A DNA stretch of 64,000 bases, taken from positions 19,087,227 through 19,151,226 of the forward strand of contig NC_092096.1 of assembly GCF_045679555.1 (NCBI RefSeq). The letters are read 5' to 3'. This stretch comes from Salvelinus alpinus (Eukaryota > Chordata > Actinopteri > Salmoniformes > Salmonidae). Shown here in pieces: positions 1-10,991 of this stretch. Position numbers and translations under genes: made by a program. The notes beneath the pieces are model-generated. The model searched no databases. It saw nothing but the letters and a program-made list of their open reading frames with translations, and was not told where the DNA came from. Position 1 is the first letter of the stretch. Each line of letters begins with the position of its first letter.

Positions 1-780
1 AGGCTTTTTGCCTCTGCCTTGCTCATTGAAACTACCAATCAACATCCTCAATACTTCCTACTTGCTTAGCCAGTACATCAACTGCCTCGTTCCCCTCCAC
101 TCCCACATGAGCTGGGACCTATGTAAATATGATCTGTATACCCATTTGTTTACTCCTGCCATGGGTTTGTATCACCTCATAAAGCAGGGCTTGCCTGATA
201 CGTGATATAAAGGACTGGATACTCCTTAGCACTGCACATGAATCAGAGCAAATAACAAATCTTTCTGGCTTAACTTCCTCCACCCACTGCAAGGTCAACA
301 GTATGGCCATCGTCTCTGCCGTATATACAGCCAGATGATCTGTAATACGTTTCCTGAATCTCACCTCACATTCCTGCACTACAAGTACTGACCCAGTACG
401 TCCTGTCCTTGGATCTTTTGAACCATCTGTGTATATGGCCACAACATCCTGATATACACAGTATCCAGACATCTCTTAACTATTGCCCTTTTCACCTCTG
501 CCATGGTAAGTGGTGCATTCAATGCATCATAGCTGCCCCCACTAAAGCTGTTCTCACCCAGTTATTCATACTATCCACTTCCCCTCTCAAATCCACCCGA
601 GCCATCACCCACTCACAACTCCTGATACTGATCCCACTTTGCCCTTTCAAACACCCCCCCTGCCTACTCCATCCACTGACACCTCCTCCCTCTGGCCTAC
701 TGTGCACACTATGGGGTAATGATCACTCCCTACTGTCGACTCCTCCCATACCTCCCACTCACAGATTCCTGCCATCGCAA
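1..780 (-). mobile_element. Fragment of an RNase H-bearing LINE
   Basis: The minus strand encodes an RNase H-like segment at 472-119, with IYTDGSKD (first catalytic Asp), TAETMAI (Glu) and SDSCAVL (Asp). Upstream, at about 780-520, lies the end of an AP-endonuclease domain. The reverse transcriptase that should lie between them is missing, so this is an internally deleted copy. It matches 11883-12680 almost base for base, so the two are copies of one already-deleted master or arose by duplication. The element runs off the left edge of the window and is cut on the right by a Tc1 fragment. The family is a non-LTR retrotransposon with RNase H (I/Nimb/R1-like group); the clade is uncertain. Confidence 0.75.
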
Positions 781-1670
781 ACCATGATGCCCCCTCCACC
801 ATACTTTACAGTTGGGATGAGGTTTTCATGTTGTGTGCTGTGCCTTTTTTTCTCCAGTGTTGTGTTCCTTAAACAACTCAACTTTTGTTTTATCTGTCCA
901 CAGAATATTTTGCCAGTAGCGCTGTGGAACATCCAGGTGCACTTTTGCAAACTTCAGACGTGCAGCAATGTTTTTTTGGACAGCAGTGGCTTCTTCCATG
1001 GTGTCCTCCCATGAACACTATTCTTATTTAGTGTTTAACCTATCGTAGACTTGTCAACAGAGATGTTAGCATGTTCCAGAAATTTCTGCAAGTCTTTAGC
1101 TGACACTCTAGGATTCTTCTTAACCTCTTTGAGCATTCTGCACTGTGCTCTTGCAGTCATCGTTGCAGGACGGCCACTCCTAGGGAGAGTAGCAACAGTG
1201 CTGAACTTCCTCCATTTATAGACAATTTGTCTTACCGTGGACTGACGGACATCAAGGCTTTTAGAGAAACTTTTGTAACCCTTTCCAGTTTACGCAAGTC
1301 AACAATTCTTAATCTTAGGTCTTCTGAGATCTCTTTTGTCCGAGGCATGGTTCACATCAGGCAATGCTTCTTGTGAATAGCAAACTCAAATTTTGTGAGT
1401 GTTTTGTATAGGGCAGGCCAGCTCTAACCAACATCTCCAATCTCGTTTCATTGATTGGACTCCAGGTTAGCCCCTGACTCCAATTAGCTTTTGGAGAAGT
1501 CATTAGCCTAGGGATTCACATACTTTTTCCAACCTACACTGTGAATGTTTAAACGATGTATTCAATATAGACAAGAAAAATACAATAATTTGTGTGTTAT
1601 TAGTTTAAGCACACTGTGTATGTCTATTGTTGTGACTTAGATGAAGATCAGATCAAATTTATTACCAAAA
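781..1670 (-). mobile_element. Degenerate Tc1/mariner transposon, truncated
   Basis: Read on the minus strand from an ATG at 1348, the sequence begins [18 protein letters not shown], the typical N-terminus of a fish Tc1 transposase. Recognisable pieces of the helix-turn-helix region and the first part of the DDE domain follow, with many stops and shifts. The homology ends at about 781, just after the GGGIMV region, so the C-terminal third and one terminal repeat are gone. The remaining end, at about 1500-1670, holds the terminal-repeat region. It abuts the LINE fragment without a visible target duplication. Confidence 0.8.
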
Positions 1671-1845
1671 TTGCAAAGTGGCTAGTATTACAGAGAAACA
1701 ACACATTTTGTTTTATTTATTGATCAAGAAGGAATCAATAGGCTACATAGCTCGATCAAATTATTTTACAAACAATCCTCCTGAGTCCTGCCCATCCATT
1801 TTAGCTGAACAGCTGAACACTCTCTGGGGGACCTCTGTCTTGTAG

Positions 1846-3200
1846 GTTCCCAGGACGTCACAGAGAACCATTTCAGGACCCTTTCAGCATGTTCTCAGGA
1901 CGTCACAGAGAACCATTTCAGGACCCTTTCAGCATGTTCTCAGGACGTCACAGAGAACCATTTCAGGACCCTTTCAGCATGTTCTCAGGGCGTCACAGAG
2001 AACCATTTCAGGACCCTTTCGGCATGTTCTCAAGACGTCACAGAGAACCATTTCAGGACCCTTTCAGCATGTTCTCAGGACGTCACAGAGAACCATTTCA
2101 GGACCCTTTCAGCATGTTCTCAAGACGTCACAGAGAACCATTTCAGGACCCTTTCAGCATGTTCTCAGGACGTCACAGAGAACCATTTCAGGACCCTTTC
2201 AGCATGTTCTCAGGACGTCACAGAGAACCATTTCAGGACCCTTTCGGCATGTTCTCAAGACGTCACAGAGAACCATTTCAGGACCCTTTCGGCATGTTCT
2301 CAAGACGTCACAGAGAACCATTTCAGGACCCTTTCAGCATGTTCTCAGGACGTCACAGAGAACCATTTCAGGACCCTTTCAGCATGTTCTCAGGACGTCA
2401 CAGAGAACCATTTCAGGACCCTTTCAGCATGTTCTCAGGACGTCACAGAGAACCATTTCAGGATGTTCTCAAGACGTCATAGAGAACCATTTCAGGACCC
2501 TTTCAGCATGTTCTCAGGACGTCACAGAGAACCATTTCAGGACCCTTTCAGCATGTTCTCAAGACGTCACAGAGAACCATTTCAGGACCCTTTCAGCATG
2601 TTCTCAGGACGTCACAGAGAACCATTTCAGGACCCTTTTAGCATGTTCTCAGGACGTCACAGAGAACCATTTCAGGACCCCGGCTTTCGGCATGTTCTCA
2701 AGACGTCACAGAGAACCATTTCAGGACCCTTTCAGCATGTTCTCAAGACGTCACAGAGAACCATTTCAGGACCCTTTCAGCATGTTCTCAGGACGTCACA
2801 GAGAACCATTTCAGGACCCTTTCAGCATGTTCTCAGGACATCACAGAGAACTATTTCAGGACACTTTCAGCATGTTCTCAGGACGTCACAGAGAACCATT
2901 TCAGGACACTTTCAGCATGTTCTCAGGACGTCACAGAGAACCATTTCAGGACCCTTTCAGCATGTTCTCAGGACGTCACAGAGAACCATTTCAGGACACT
3001 TTCAGCATGTTCTCAGGACGTCACAGAGAACCATTTCAGGACACTTTCAGCATGTTCTCAGGACGTCACAGAGAACCATTTCAGGACCCTTTCAGCATGT
3101 TCTCAGGACGTCACAGAGAACCATTTCAGGACCCTTTCAGCATGTTCTCAGGACGTCACAGAGAACCATTTCAGGACCCTTTCAGCATGTTCTCAGGACG
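1846..3200. repeat. 45-bp minisatellite, about 30 units
   Basis: Tandem unit of 45 bases built around GGACGTCACAGAGAACC, TTTCAGGACCCTTTCAGC and ATGTTCTCA. The phase shifts at about 2461 (a short unit) and 2690 (an altered unit containing CCCCGGCTTTCGG). Variants such as CAGGACG/CAAGACG, TTTCAGC/TTTCGGC and GACCCTT/GACACTT are interspersed, and the GACACTT form is concentrated in the distal third. Because 45 is divisible by 3 and the unit lacks stops, long frames repeating MFSGRHREPFQDPFS appear. They have no sign of being a gene. Confidence 0.95.
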
Positions 3201-3528
3201 TTCATTTTTTAATAGTTCTTAGGACGTCCGTTATGGTCCCAAGGGAATGTTCTCTAAGTTCCTAGGACACCTCTGAGGACCATGTCAAGACCTTTTTAGG
3301 ACATTCATTTTAATAGTCCTCAATGTGTGATGGTACCATGGGAACATTATCAGGGGGAACATTTTCTAGTTCCCGGTTTGTCCTGGAAGACTTTATTAGG
3401 ACGTTGCATCATGGCCCCCTGGAGGTTTCGTCAAGTTCCCAGGACATCTTTAGGATGTTCTTGCAACAATGTGTCATGGTCCCCCGACGCTCGCCTGGAT
3501 GTTCTTGGAGGTATTGGTCCCAGATTGG
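3201..3528. repeat. Degenerate flank of the 45-bp array
   Basis: Several imperfect modules of the type TTCCTAGGACACCTCTGAGGACCA and GTTCCCAGGACATC continue the vocabulary of the array (GGAC, GTTCTC, CATGGTCCC) but no longer line up at 45 bases. This looks like an older, decayed part of the same array or its ancestral sequence. I see no gene here. Confidence 0.5.
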
Positions 3529-5605
3529 GGCTGTGGCGGTACCGAAATTTCGTCAGCCAGTGATTGTCAAGCAAATAACTGTTGGTCTCACGGTAATTGA
3601 CCGTTAATTAACGTAAACACATTTAGCATCTCTTGGCTTCCACACATGATGCAGACCTTTGGAACATCTACATTTAAAAAAGTCTAATAAATCCATGTAA
3701 CTTAGCCTACACCATCACAATAAATGCATTATTTTAGAGAGGTCTAAAGAAGCATATGAAGAAAATGAATATTTCAGAAGAACAGAATAGCATACTTTGT
3801 GGGCTACATTAGCTCATTCAGCAGACAAGATTTGCTTAGAATTCTGTGGCATTATTTAATAGTGTGAAGAATACAATTGAACAAAGCAGAGTAAAATATA
3901 AATATTTTCTTCAAACGATTTGAGGGAGTGCGCACATGCGGCAATTCCGTTTTGAGCGGTTAACAAAGAAATACCTAATCCTATGCGCTTAATTTAGAGT
4001 TAATGTAACTTTAGCTGTTCTACAAACGTTGGGCTATATGTTTGGATTGTTAATACATTGTAAGGCTGCATGATTTGACTCTAATGATGATTTGAAAGAC
4101 ATGAGCTCTGCTTTGTTTCTTGTGCAGGCTGTACACTCTTCATTAGTCTCTCATTCACAATTTGACAAGCACTTGATAATGCCTCGAAATTCACAGCGGC
4201 ATCCCCCTTTGTGGCCGTAATGCACCCTAAAACCATGCCTTTTGCGGCCAGCGTGACCTTGGACTAGAGTTCTGCGCAGTGCCCTTCTCCCTGAGCGCAG
4301 TGCCCTTCTCCCTGAGTGCAGTGCCCTTCTCCCTGAGCGCTGCGCAGTGCCCTTCTCCCTGAGCGCTGCGCAGTGCCCTTCTCCCTGAGCGCTGCGCAGT
4401 GCCCTTCTCCCTGAGCGCTGCGCAGTGCCCTTCTCCCTGAGCGCTGCGCAGTGCCCTTCTCCCTGAGCGCTGCGCATTTCCCTTCTCCCTGAGCGCTGCG
4501 CAGTGCCCTTCTCCCTGAGCGCAGTGCCCTTCTCCCTGAGCGCAGTGCCCTTCTCCCTGAGCGCAGTGCCCTTCTCCCTGAGCGCAGTGCCCTTCTCCCT
4601 GAGCGCTGCACAGTGCCCTTCTCCCTGAGCGCTGCACAGTGCCCTTCTCCCTGAGCGCTGCACAGTGCCCTTCTCCCTGAGCGCAGTGCCCTTCTCCCTG
4701 AGCGCTGCACAGTGCCCTTCTCCCTGAGCGCTGCACAGTGCCCTTCTCCCTGAGCAGTGCCCTTCTCCCTGAGCGCAGTGCCCTTCTCCCTGAGCAGTGC
4801 CCTTCTCCCTGAGCGCAGTGCCCTTCTCCCTGAGCAGTGCCCTTCTCCCTGAGCGCAGTGCCCTTCTCCCTGAGCGCAGTGCCCTTCTCCCTGAGCGCTG
4901 CACGCTCCTAAGCACCTCTCACTCACATGACTCTCCATCACGTGATCGGGTCTCTCACACAAGCTACAAGTGATAAGACACATCGGGGAGGAAACTGCAC
5001 GCGTCCTTATCCAATTCCGAGTTGCATATTGAAGATATTGGAGGAACTATCCACATTCAGTTTTCGTCAGCCAACAAGATGTGTAGGCCTAAACAGCAAA
5101 AGCACTAGCCTATGTCAATCTACTATCCCCCATAGTACAAAGGTTGACCTATTTTGTGCGAGAAATAAGGACGCTTTTCCCTTGGTTTATTTTCATGCCA
5201 GTCAGGTAGGCTATACTCCTATTGTAAAGATAAACAATGTGCTTAATATTAGGAAAGTTGAGAAATAAATATAGTAGGTCTAGCCAATAGAAAGCTGATG
5301 GGATCCTCCTCCTTTTAATAGAGGCCATCCCTCTGTTTTCTCCCAAAAATGCATTGCGTATAGAAATGTGGCGCAACATGAGCTCATGAACTGCTTGGTT
5401 AGACTTTCAAAACATTTGCATTGATGTCAGAGTGATTAGAGGGACAATAGAATGCTGAGTAGCAGGCTACTAATGACCATCAGCAGCATCAGAGCTTGGA
5501 GAATTATTATTATCTTGACTAAACGGTCACGTGGAATTTGACTGTCTTCATGACTCGTGACCTCCGTTGTGGCGGTAATACGGTCACCACAACAGTCCTA
5601 GTCCC
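3529..5605. mobile_element. Putative non-autonomous DNA transposon
   Basis: The left end reads GGGCTGTGGCGGTACCG, and the right end, reverse-complemented, reads GGACTGTTGTGGTGACCG. The similarity continues inward into AATTGACCG-like motifs (3590-3610) and the segment with GGTCACGTGGAATTTGAC (5524-5541). These ends resemble a common fish repeat that I recall only as a terminal repeat of a hAT/MITE-type element. The 2-kb interior holds a minisatellite (4270-4905) and otherwise AT-rich sequence with no transposase. The exact ends and family are uncertain. Confidence 0.4.
4270..4905. repeat. Compound 19/21/26-bp minisatellite
   Basis: Units share the core AGTGCCCTTCTCCCTGAGC. They alternate between a 21-base form (prefix GC), a 26-base form (prefix GCTGCGC or GCTGCAC) and a 19-base form with no prefix. 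The 26-base forms cluster at 4330-4500 and 4605-4740, the 21-base forms at 4510-4600, and 19/21 alternation fills 4745-4860. The two 26-base subtypes, GCTGCGC and GCTGCAC, sit in separate blocks. Reverse-strand open frames rich in REKGTA are a by-product. Confidence 0.93.
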
Positions 5606-6065
5606 AGGTGTCCCAAACCATTATAAGTCAACTAATGAAATGGTATGGGGGTTTTAAGGTTAGTGATACACTGTTTAGCTAAAATGCCGTAAAAAAAGGT
5701 AAGCAATGACAATATGATTACATTTGACATAATCCCTTAGTAGACTTTTCAATATGACCCAACCTGGGATTTGAACTGACAACCTCTGGATTTGGGTTAT
5801 GCAGAACTTTCTGCTGGGCTACAAAATCTGTAGAATTTCAGAAGTCCCCTACACATTCATACCTATAATACATCTCTGCACTTAACAAAATAGTGCCATC
5901 TGCACTGCTAATTTAGTCATCAATTAATCTGACTATTCTGACTTAATTTACTTATTCCAGCTATTGTGTCTATGAGAGTGTACTCACATCCTGCCTTTTT
6001 ATTTTCATCTTCTGACTAAAGACATTTGTCTTAATTTTTCTTCCTTTGTGGATGTTTTTCACGTG
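5606..6065 (-). other. ZNF1 3' flank, shared with other copies
   Basis: Read on the minus strand, this matches the sequence just after ZNF2 to ZNF5. Shared blocks include CATCCACAAAGG, the stretch around ATAGCTGGAATAAGTAAATT, GCAGTGCAGATGGCACTATT and GGCCCAGCAGGAA. It is therefore probably 3' UTR and downstream flank that was duplicated with the gene. Unlike the plus-strand copies it lacks the repeat that begins with the TTGTATTGGTCACATACACG segment. Confidence 0.6.
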
Positions 6066-7396
6066 TCAGTAAGTTAGACTTTGAGTGAAGCTTTTCCCAA
6101 AGTCAACACAGCTAAGTGGTTTCTCTCCTGGTTTCTCTCCTGTGTGAGTCCGTTGATGGTTCCTTAGGTTCCACTTCTGATTGAAGCTTTTCCCACAGTC
6201 ATCACAGCTAAATGGTTTCTCTCCTGTGTGAGTAAGTGTATGCTTCTTTAGGGACCCCTTCTGATTGAAGCTTTTCCCACAGTCATCACAGCTAAATGGT
6301 TTCTCTCCTGTGTGAGTCAGTTTATGGTAACTTAGGTTCCCCTTCCAATAGAAGCTTTTCCCACAGTCATCACAGCTAAATGGTTTCTCTCCTGTGTGAG
6401 TCAGTTTATGTTTTCTTAGGTCCCCCTTCTGATAGAAGCTTTTCCCACAGTCATCACAGCTAAATGGTTTCTCTCCTGTGTGAGTCAGTTTATGGTAACT
6501 TAGGTTCCCCTTCTGATAGAAGCTTTTCCCACAGTCATCACAGCTAAATGGTTTCTCTCCTGTGTGAGTCAGTTTATGGTTTCTTAGGTTCCCCTTCTGA
6601 TTGAAGCTTTTCCCACAGTCACCACAGCTAAATGGCTTCTCTCCTGTGTGAATCTTCATGTGCTTGGACAGGTCTCCTTTGAGTTTGAAGGTCTTGCTAC
6701 AAACAGGGCAGGTGTAGGGTTTCCCACTGTGACAGAGTCGGACATGGGCCTTCAGTTTACAGGTGGAGTTGTAGCGTTTTCTGCAGAAGCGGCATTCACT
6801 GAGTCTCTTCTTGGAGAGAGTCACATGCCTCTGCAGGTCAACTTTCAGAGCAAACATTTCGCCACAGTCACGGCAGTGGTGAGTTTTTCTAGACGTGGTG
6901 CTGGGTTTGAAACAGTGCTCCACCACTGATGGGTTTGGATTCAATGATGAGCTGGGATCCAATGGTGGGCTGCTGTCAAGTCCTACTGGGTTTCTGCTTA
7001 CGCCTGAGCATTGGCTGACATTGTTCTGATTATCTGGAGGGTCACAGTGAATGCTGAGGCCCTTAAGGTGGGTCACAGTAACAAAAGGTATGAGATCCAC
7101 TTGTTTAGGGTCACTCTCTCTGTTCTCCACAGTCTGGGTTTGGGGAGAAGTGAAGGGCTGAAGTGGGTCCTCCTGATCACATTCACTTTTCACACAGGAA
7201 GGAGTGAATTTGATATCAGCCTCCAGCCCTTGAAGCTGCTCTTCCTCCTGACTGGTCCTGAGTTCCTCCTGTTCCTCTTTAATCTGTGGAAGCTCTGGGT
7301 TCTCCTGCCCCAGACTGGGGCTCCACTCCTGCTCACAGTGCTGCTGCTCAGGGAGAACCTCCTCTTCAGAGACAGTGAGAGAGAGCTGCAGGGAAT
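6066..7396 (-). CDS. ZNF1 exon 2: C2H2 zinc-finger protein
   Basis: Second exon of a two-exon gene; joined to exon 1 (10992-11157) it gives 498 aa. The acceptor is CTTTCCTCCAG at 7397 and the exon opens in phase 1 with DSLQLSLTVSEEEV. Residues 56 to about 225 are acidic and Ser/Pro-rich. A degenerate finger 1 (CRDC, second His lost) follows at about 230, then eight complete C2H2 fingers joined by TGEKPF linkers to about 488. Most carry QKG-N/S-L helices. The array is typical of a sequence-specific nuclear DNA-binding protein; the target is unknown. The last finger is broken: compared with ZNF3, one A is missing in the ACTCAAAAG run, so the frame ends TQSLTY, and the linker before it duplicates GEKP. 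The protein may still fold and bind. Confidence 0.85.
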
Positions 7397-8703
7397 CTGG
7401 AGGAAAGGAGAGGAGCAGAGGTTATCTATAGAGTCTTTAGACAGTCGTCACTAGCTGCCACAGCCATAAACCCTGCCTATTTCTAAAATGCATCTTCTTA
7501 AAGCAGAACTGAACTCAAGAACCAATTTCTCTCGTTGAAAACAGCATGTGACACCGATATGTCAGAAACATTTCTTCCTGTGCCAAAATGGTTGGTACAA
7601 TTTGGTCATAAAGTATCTTCCAAAACTGAGTTGTGAGATTTGAGTACAAGAGTTCGTCATGACTTAGAGGATTGGGTTTTGATTTCCACAATACCCTTTG
7701 AATTGTGTCGGGGACAACTGTAGCATTTTAGCTAAACCTTCCCCTAACTTTTACCCAATTAATTCTTAACCTGCCACGTAAATTCTCCCAAACTTTTACA
7801 TAAATTCACCTAACCTTTGTTGTTAGTTCTCCTAACCACCAATGTAAATTCTCCCCATAATTTTCCTTTGTTGTTATGGTGCAACAGGCAACATGGTCTC
7901 ATAAAAACACGTATAATACTATAGCTCCTCAAATACTAATGATAAGTTAGGTCATCCAATTCGTATGCTATTGTACAACCAGGTAAGACGTATGATACTA
8001 TAGCTTCTCTAATTCATATGATATTGTATGACGGCTATGACATGCATAATTTAACCTAATGTAATATATCATACTAAATGTAGGGAACGGATTGACTGAC
8101 CAAATCCTACAAATTGTTCTGAGACCAAGTTGCAGGTGCTTCGAAGCATGCGGAACATTTTTCAAAGCAGTCTGATCCTATACAAAAGTACAGCTGATGC
8201 TTGTATAAAATGTAAATTACCCCGTAATCAATGACATCCGAAGCTGTGTTTGATCACATGCTTTTTAGAAACGTGTTTTGCAAAATGTGAGATTACACCG
8301 ATTTTTTTTGAAAGTTACAATTGAACAGTAGCTCAGCAGGACGGGTTGGAAACCATCGAACACTGACGATAAGACAGGGTCGAATCACGGCAAAAGCACA
8401 ATATTTAGATTCATTTTATCTGCACATTGTGGTTCTAATAATATATTTCATTTAGTAGGCTACATGATAGGCTTTTGTCACACTCATATCCTCCTAAATA
8501 ACGGCATAGATTCAGTTTTAGAAGTTTTTTTGAATTGAGGCAATAAAGGGAAGTGGAATGTAAGATGCCTATCTCGTATTCTTACTATTTAGGTGTTCAA
8601 AGCCTGTGACTAACCACCGCGACTAACCACCGCGCCACAGAGTTTTGATTTACGTTTTTTTCAAATCAATTATCTGTACATCAAATGCTGCTGTTTATTT
8701 CTG

Positions 8704-8823
8704 ATCAGCACGTCACTAATGTGCATTGTTTTAATCAGCACGTCACTAATGTGCATTGTTTTAATCAGCACGTCACTAATGTGCATTGTTTTAATCAGCA
8801 CGTCACTAATGTGCATTGTTTTA
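8704..8823. repeat. Four perfect 30-bp tandem repeats
   Basis: The unit is TCAGCACGTCACTAATGTGC plus ATTGTTTTAA, repeated four times without a visible mismatch. The lack of differences suggests recent expansion. It lies in the ZNF1 intron, next to a hairpin-plus-poly-C duplication. Confidence 0.95.
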
Positions 8824-8847
8824 AGTCTGTGGCTGCAGATCAGATGT

Positions 8848-8932
8848 TTTCTGGACCCCCCCCCCCCCCCAGACTAAAGGTCCAGAAGCTTCTGGACCCC
8901 CCCCCCCCCCCAGACTAAAGGTCCAGAAGCTT
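8848..8932. repeat. Poly-C plus perfect palindrome, duplicated
   Basis: Two tandem copies of about 40 bases: TTTCTGGA or CTTCTGGA, then a run of about 15 C, then AGACTAAAGGTCCAGAAGCT. At the junction of the copies is the perfect 20-base palindrome GGTCCAGAAGCTTCTGGACC (about 8879-8898). The single-copy counterpart is at 57567-57590 in ZNF5, where a hAT remnant begins. Confidence 0.85.
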
Positions 8933-9289
8933 CTGTGCATGTGTTTATTCTCTACTTCACGCAGTCTCTGCTCTACTCGTAAACAACAGGTAACTCTGGC
9001 AAATGGTGCTAATTTAATAAAGTTATATCAAAGCTGAATCAATGTCTGCAAGATCTTATAAATGATAGTATTCTACAGAAGACAGCATAACGTTACTGTA
9101 AGACAGAAACATTTTCTCTAATGTGGCCAAGACTCAACAAGGTGCCACCAGGCAAAATACACAGGTGGGCTATGCTACAGTTTGACAGCACCATCTGCTC
9201 TAATCTTCACTGTGCATCATTCAAAATAACACTGTATAACTCAAGATCTAAACGTATATCCCCATGAAACTGATTAACATCAAATTAGG

Positions 9290-9552
9290 GCCGAGACGAT
9301 ACCAGTATCATGATACTCGTTAGTATCATGGCAAGCAAACAAAACATGAAAAGGATTAAACTTCTTTAGGAAAACAGCCCTAATGTTGGAAACAAACATC
9401 ATTATGTTGTCATCCAAAGACACATTTATTTCCCAAGCTATAATACACAATGTTTTACATACAGCAGGTTTTTAGGAACCAAAAAGTTACGTCTGCTATG
9501 TGCTTTCATTTTTGCATTGGAACAAATATAGTGATACTGATATCGTCCCGGC
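9290..9552. mobile_element. MITE, about 260 bp, shared with ZNF5 intron
   Basis: The inverted ends are GCCGAGACGATACCAGTATC on the left and, reverse-complemented, GCCGGGACGATATCAGTATC on the right. There is no coding sequence. The counterpart is in the ZNF5 intron at 56927-57183, in the same relative position, so the insertion predates the split of ZNF1 and ZNF5. The superfamily is not certain. Confidence 0.7.
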
Positions 9553-10283
9553 ACTAGATCAAATGGTTGATATACAGATGCTGCATGGACGGTTCACTAG
9601 TAAAACTAGAAAAAAAGTGTCATTCTTGATTGACAGTGAGAAACGTGAAGTGAAAGAGACCACAAAAATGTATTTGTTAAGAAACACATGCGCAGAACGT
9701 GATCAGCATTTGTACAGAAGCTTCGGGACCTTTAGTCCACACTGTTGATAAAACGCTACGAGTAATGAACCGTTTTTCGGCTACGGAGCTATAAATGAAC
9801 TGGAGACAGTGTCCAAGAATGACGACCGTTGTTTCTAACGTAGTCCACTCAGGTTCGCATTCGCCATTTCGTGGTTTCTGCCATCTTTCTAGATCCGGTT
9901 TAACTGGGACGACTACACCTGCTACTAGCACAGTGCACACTGGATAGACTGCAGTACAGTGCACATGTGCACCGGGAACTCTGCCTGAGCACGTGGACAG
10001 TTAAAGGTCATGAACAGTCAAAATCATGTTTTTCATGAAACTGGATGATATTTGAAGGAAACCAGATCAAAGTATGAAAAATGACTGTTGCTTCTACATT
10101 GATAAAGTTTGATCATAAAGTTACTCGTTCCCTCCCCCATGTCAAACACTTCGATATATTATTAAGGGGGCAAGGCTACATCACTTAATTTTAATGTGTG
10201 CTAACATACTATTCTCTTCTCTTTAAATAAGTACTGCATTGTCACAAACATCGGAGAACTCGTGTTTGCAGAGGGGCGTGGTT

Positions 10284-10420
10284 TATATAGCCCGCCATGG
10301 CTAACATCAACACCATCATCTCAGATACCCTAGACCCATTCCAATTTGCATACCGCCCCAACAGATCCACAGATGATGCTATCTCTATTGCTCTCCACAC
10401 CGCCCTTTCCCACCTGGACA
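10284..10420 (+). pseudogene. LINE reverse-transcriptase fragment (L2-like)
   Basis: The plus strand reads [18 protein letters not shown], the recognisable QxGYR/FAYR region of an L2-type reverse transcriptase. It is cut after SHLDK by the next repeat. It is a dead fragment only about 130 bases long. Confidence 0.75.
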
Positions 10421-10421
10421 A

Positions 10422-10800
10422 AATCAAATCAAACTGTATTTGCCACATGCGCCGAATACAAGTGTAGACTTTACCGTGAAATGCTTACTTACAAGCCCTT
10501 AACCAACAGTGCAGTTCAAGAAGAACAAAATATTTACAGAGTAGGCTAAAATAAAAAAATAACAAGGCTATATACAGGGGGCACCGGTACGAGTCAGTGT
10601 GCGGGGGTACAGGCTAGTTGAGGTAATCTGTACATGTAAGTGGGGGCGAAGTGACTATGCACAGGTAACACACAAACGATTTTTATTAATTGTTCAACAG
10701 TCTAATGGCTTGGGGGTAGAAGCTGTTAAGAAGCCTTTTGGACCAAAACTTGGCGCTCCGGTACCGCCTGCCATGCGGTAGCAGAGAGAACAGTCTATTT
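10422..10800. repeat. Abundant salmonid interspersed repeat
   Basis: The segment begins with AAATCAAACTGTATTTGCC, continues with GTGAAATGCTTACTTACAAG, and ends with an antisense piece of an L2-like LINE (GGGGTAGAAGCTGTTAAGAA). The same composite, in other arrangements, is at 34630-35270 and 41264-41904. I recognise it as a high-copy fish repeat but cannot classify it from sequence alone. Confidence 0.6.
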
Positions 10801-10809
10801 AAAGGTATA

Positions 10810-10972
10810 TGTGACCAACAGATGCATATCTGCATTACCAGTCATGTAAAACCAAAGATTAGGGACAAATGGATTTATATCAAATGTGCTAATTCCTTAT
10901 ATGAACTGTAACTCAGTAAAATCTGAGAAATTATTGCATGTTGCGTTTATATTTTTGTTTAGTGTAGCTATC
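10810..10972 (-). mobile_element. Tc1-A remnant beside ZNF1 exon 1
   Basis: On the minus strand, directly after the exon-1 donor, comes AACAAAAATATAAACGCAAC, the terminal repeat of a Tc1-like element. Only the end survives. The same end sits at the same distance from the donor in ZNF2 to ZNF5, so this insertion is older than all five genes. Confidence 0.8.
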
Positions 10973-10991
10973 AGAAGATCTACATACGAAC

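Larger units (their letters stand above)
7397..10991 (-). other. ZNF1 intron with old insertions
   Basis: A single phase-1 intron of 3.6 kb. Much of it aligns, in reverse, with the ZNF5 intron: blocks around 7500-8640, 8940-9290, 9560-10000 and 10080-10290 have counterparts at 58700-59790, 57190-57540, 56500-56920 and 55970-56130. The two introns therefore share ancestry, including a shared MITE. Features inside are listed separately. I see no gene of its own. Confidence 0.7.

Noticed and set aside
1889-3222. Three long plus-strand frames repeating MFSGRHREPFQDPFS
   Set aside because: They are forced by a stop-free 45-bp tandem unit. They start and end with the array, and there is no codon-level conservation or gene context.
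4151-4983. Three overlapping minus-strand frames rich in REKGTA and GEGHCA
   Set aside because: All arise from the compound 19/21/26-bp minisatellite read in several frames.
6648-7454. Plus-strand frames opposite ZNF1 exon 2, and similar antisense frames opposite ZNF2 to ZNF5
   Set aside because: They are shadows of the finger-coding strand; the same antisense peptides recur wherever the exon is duplicated.
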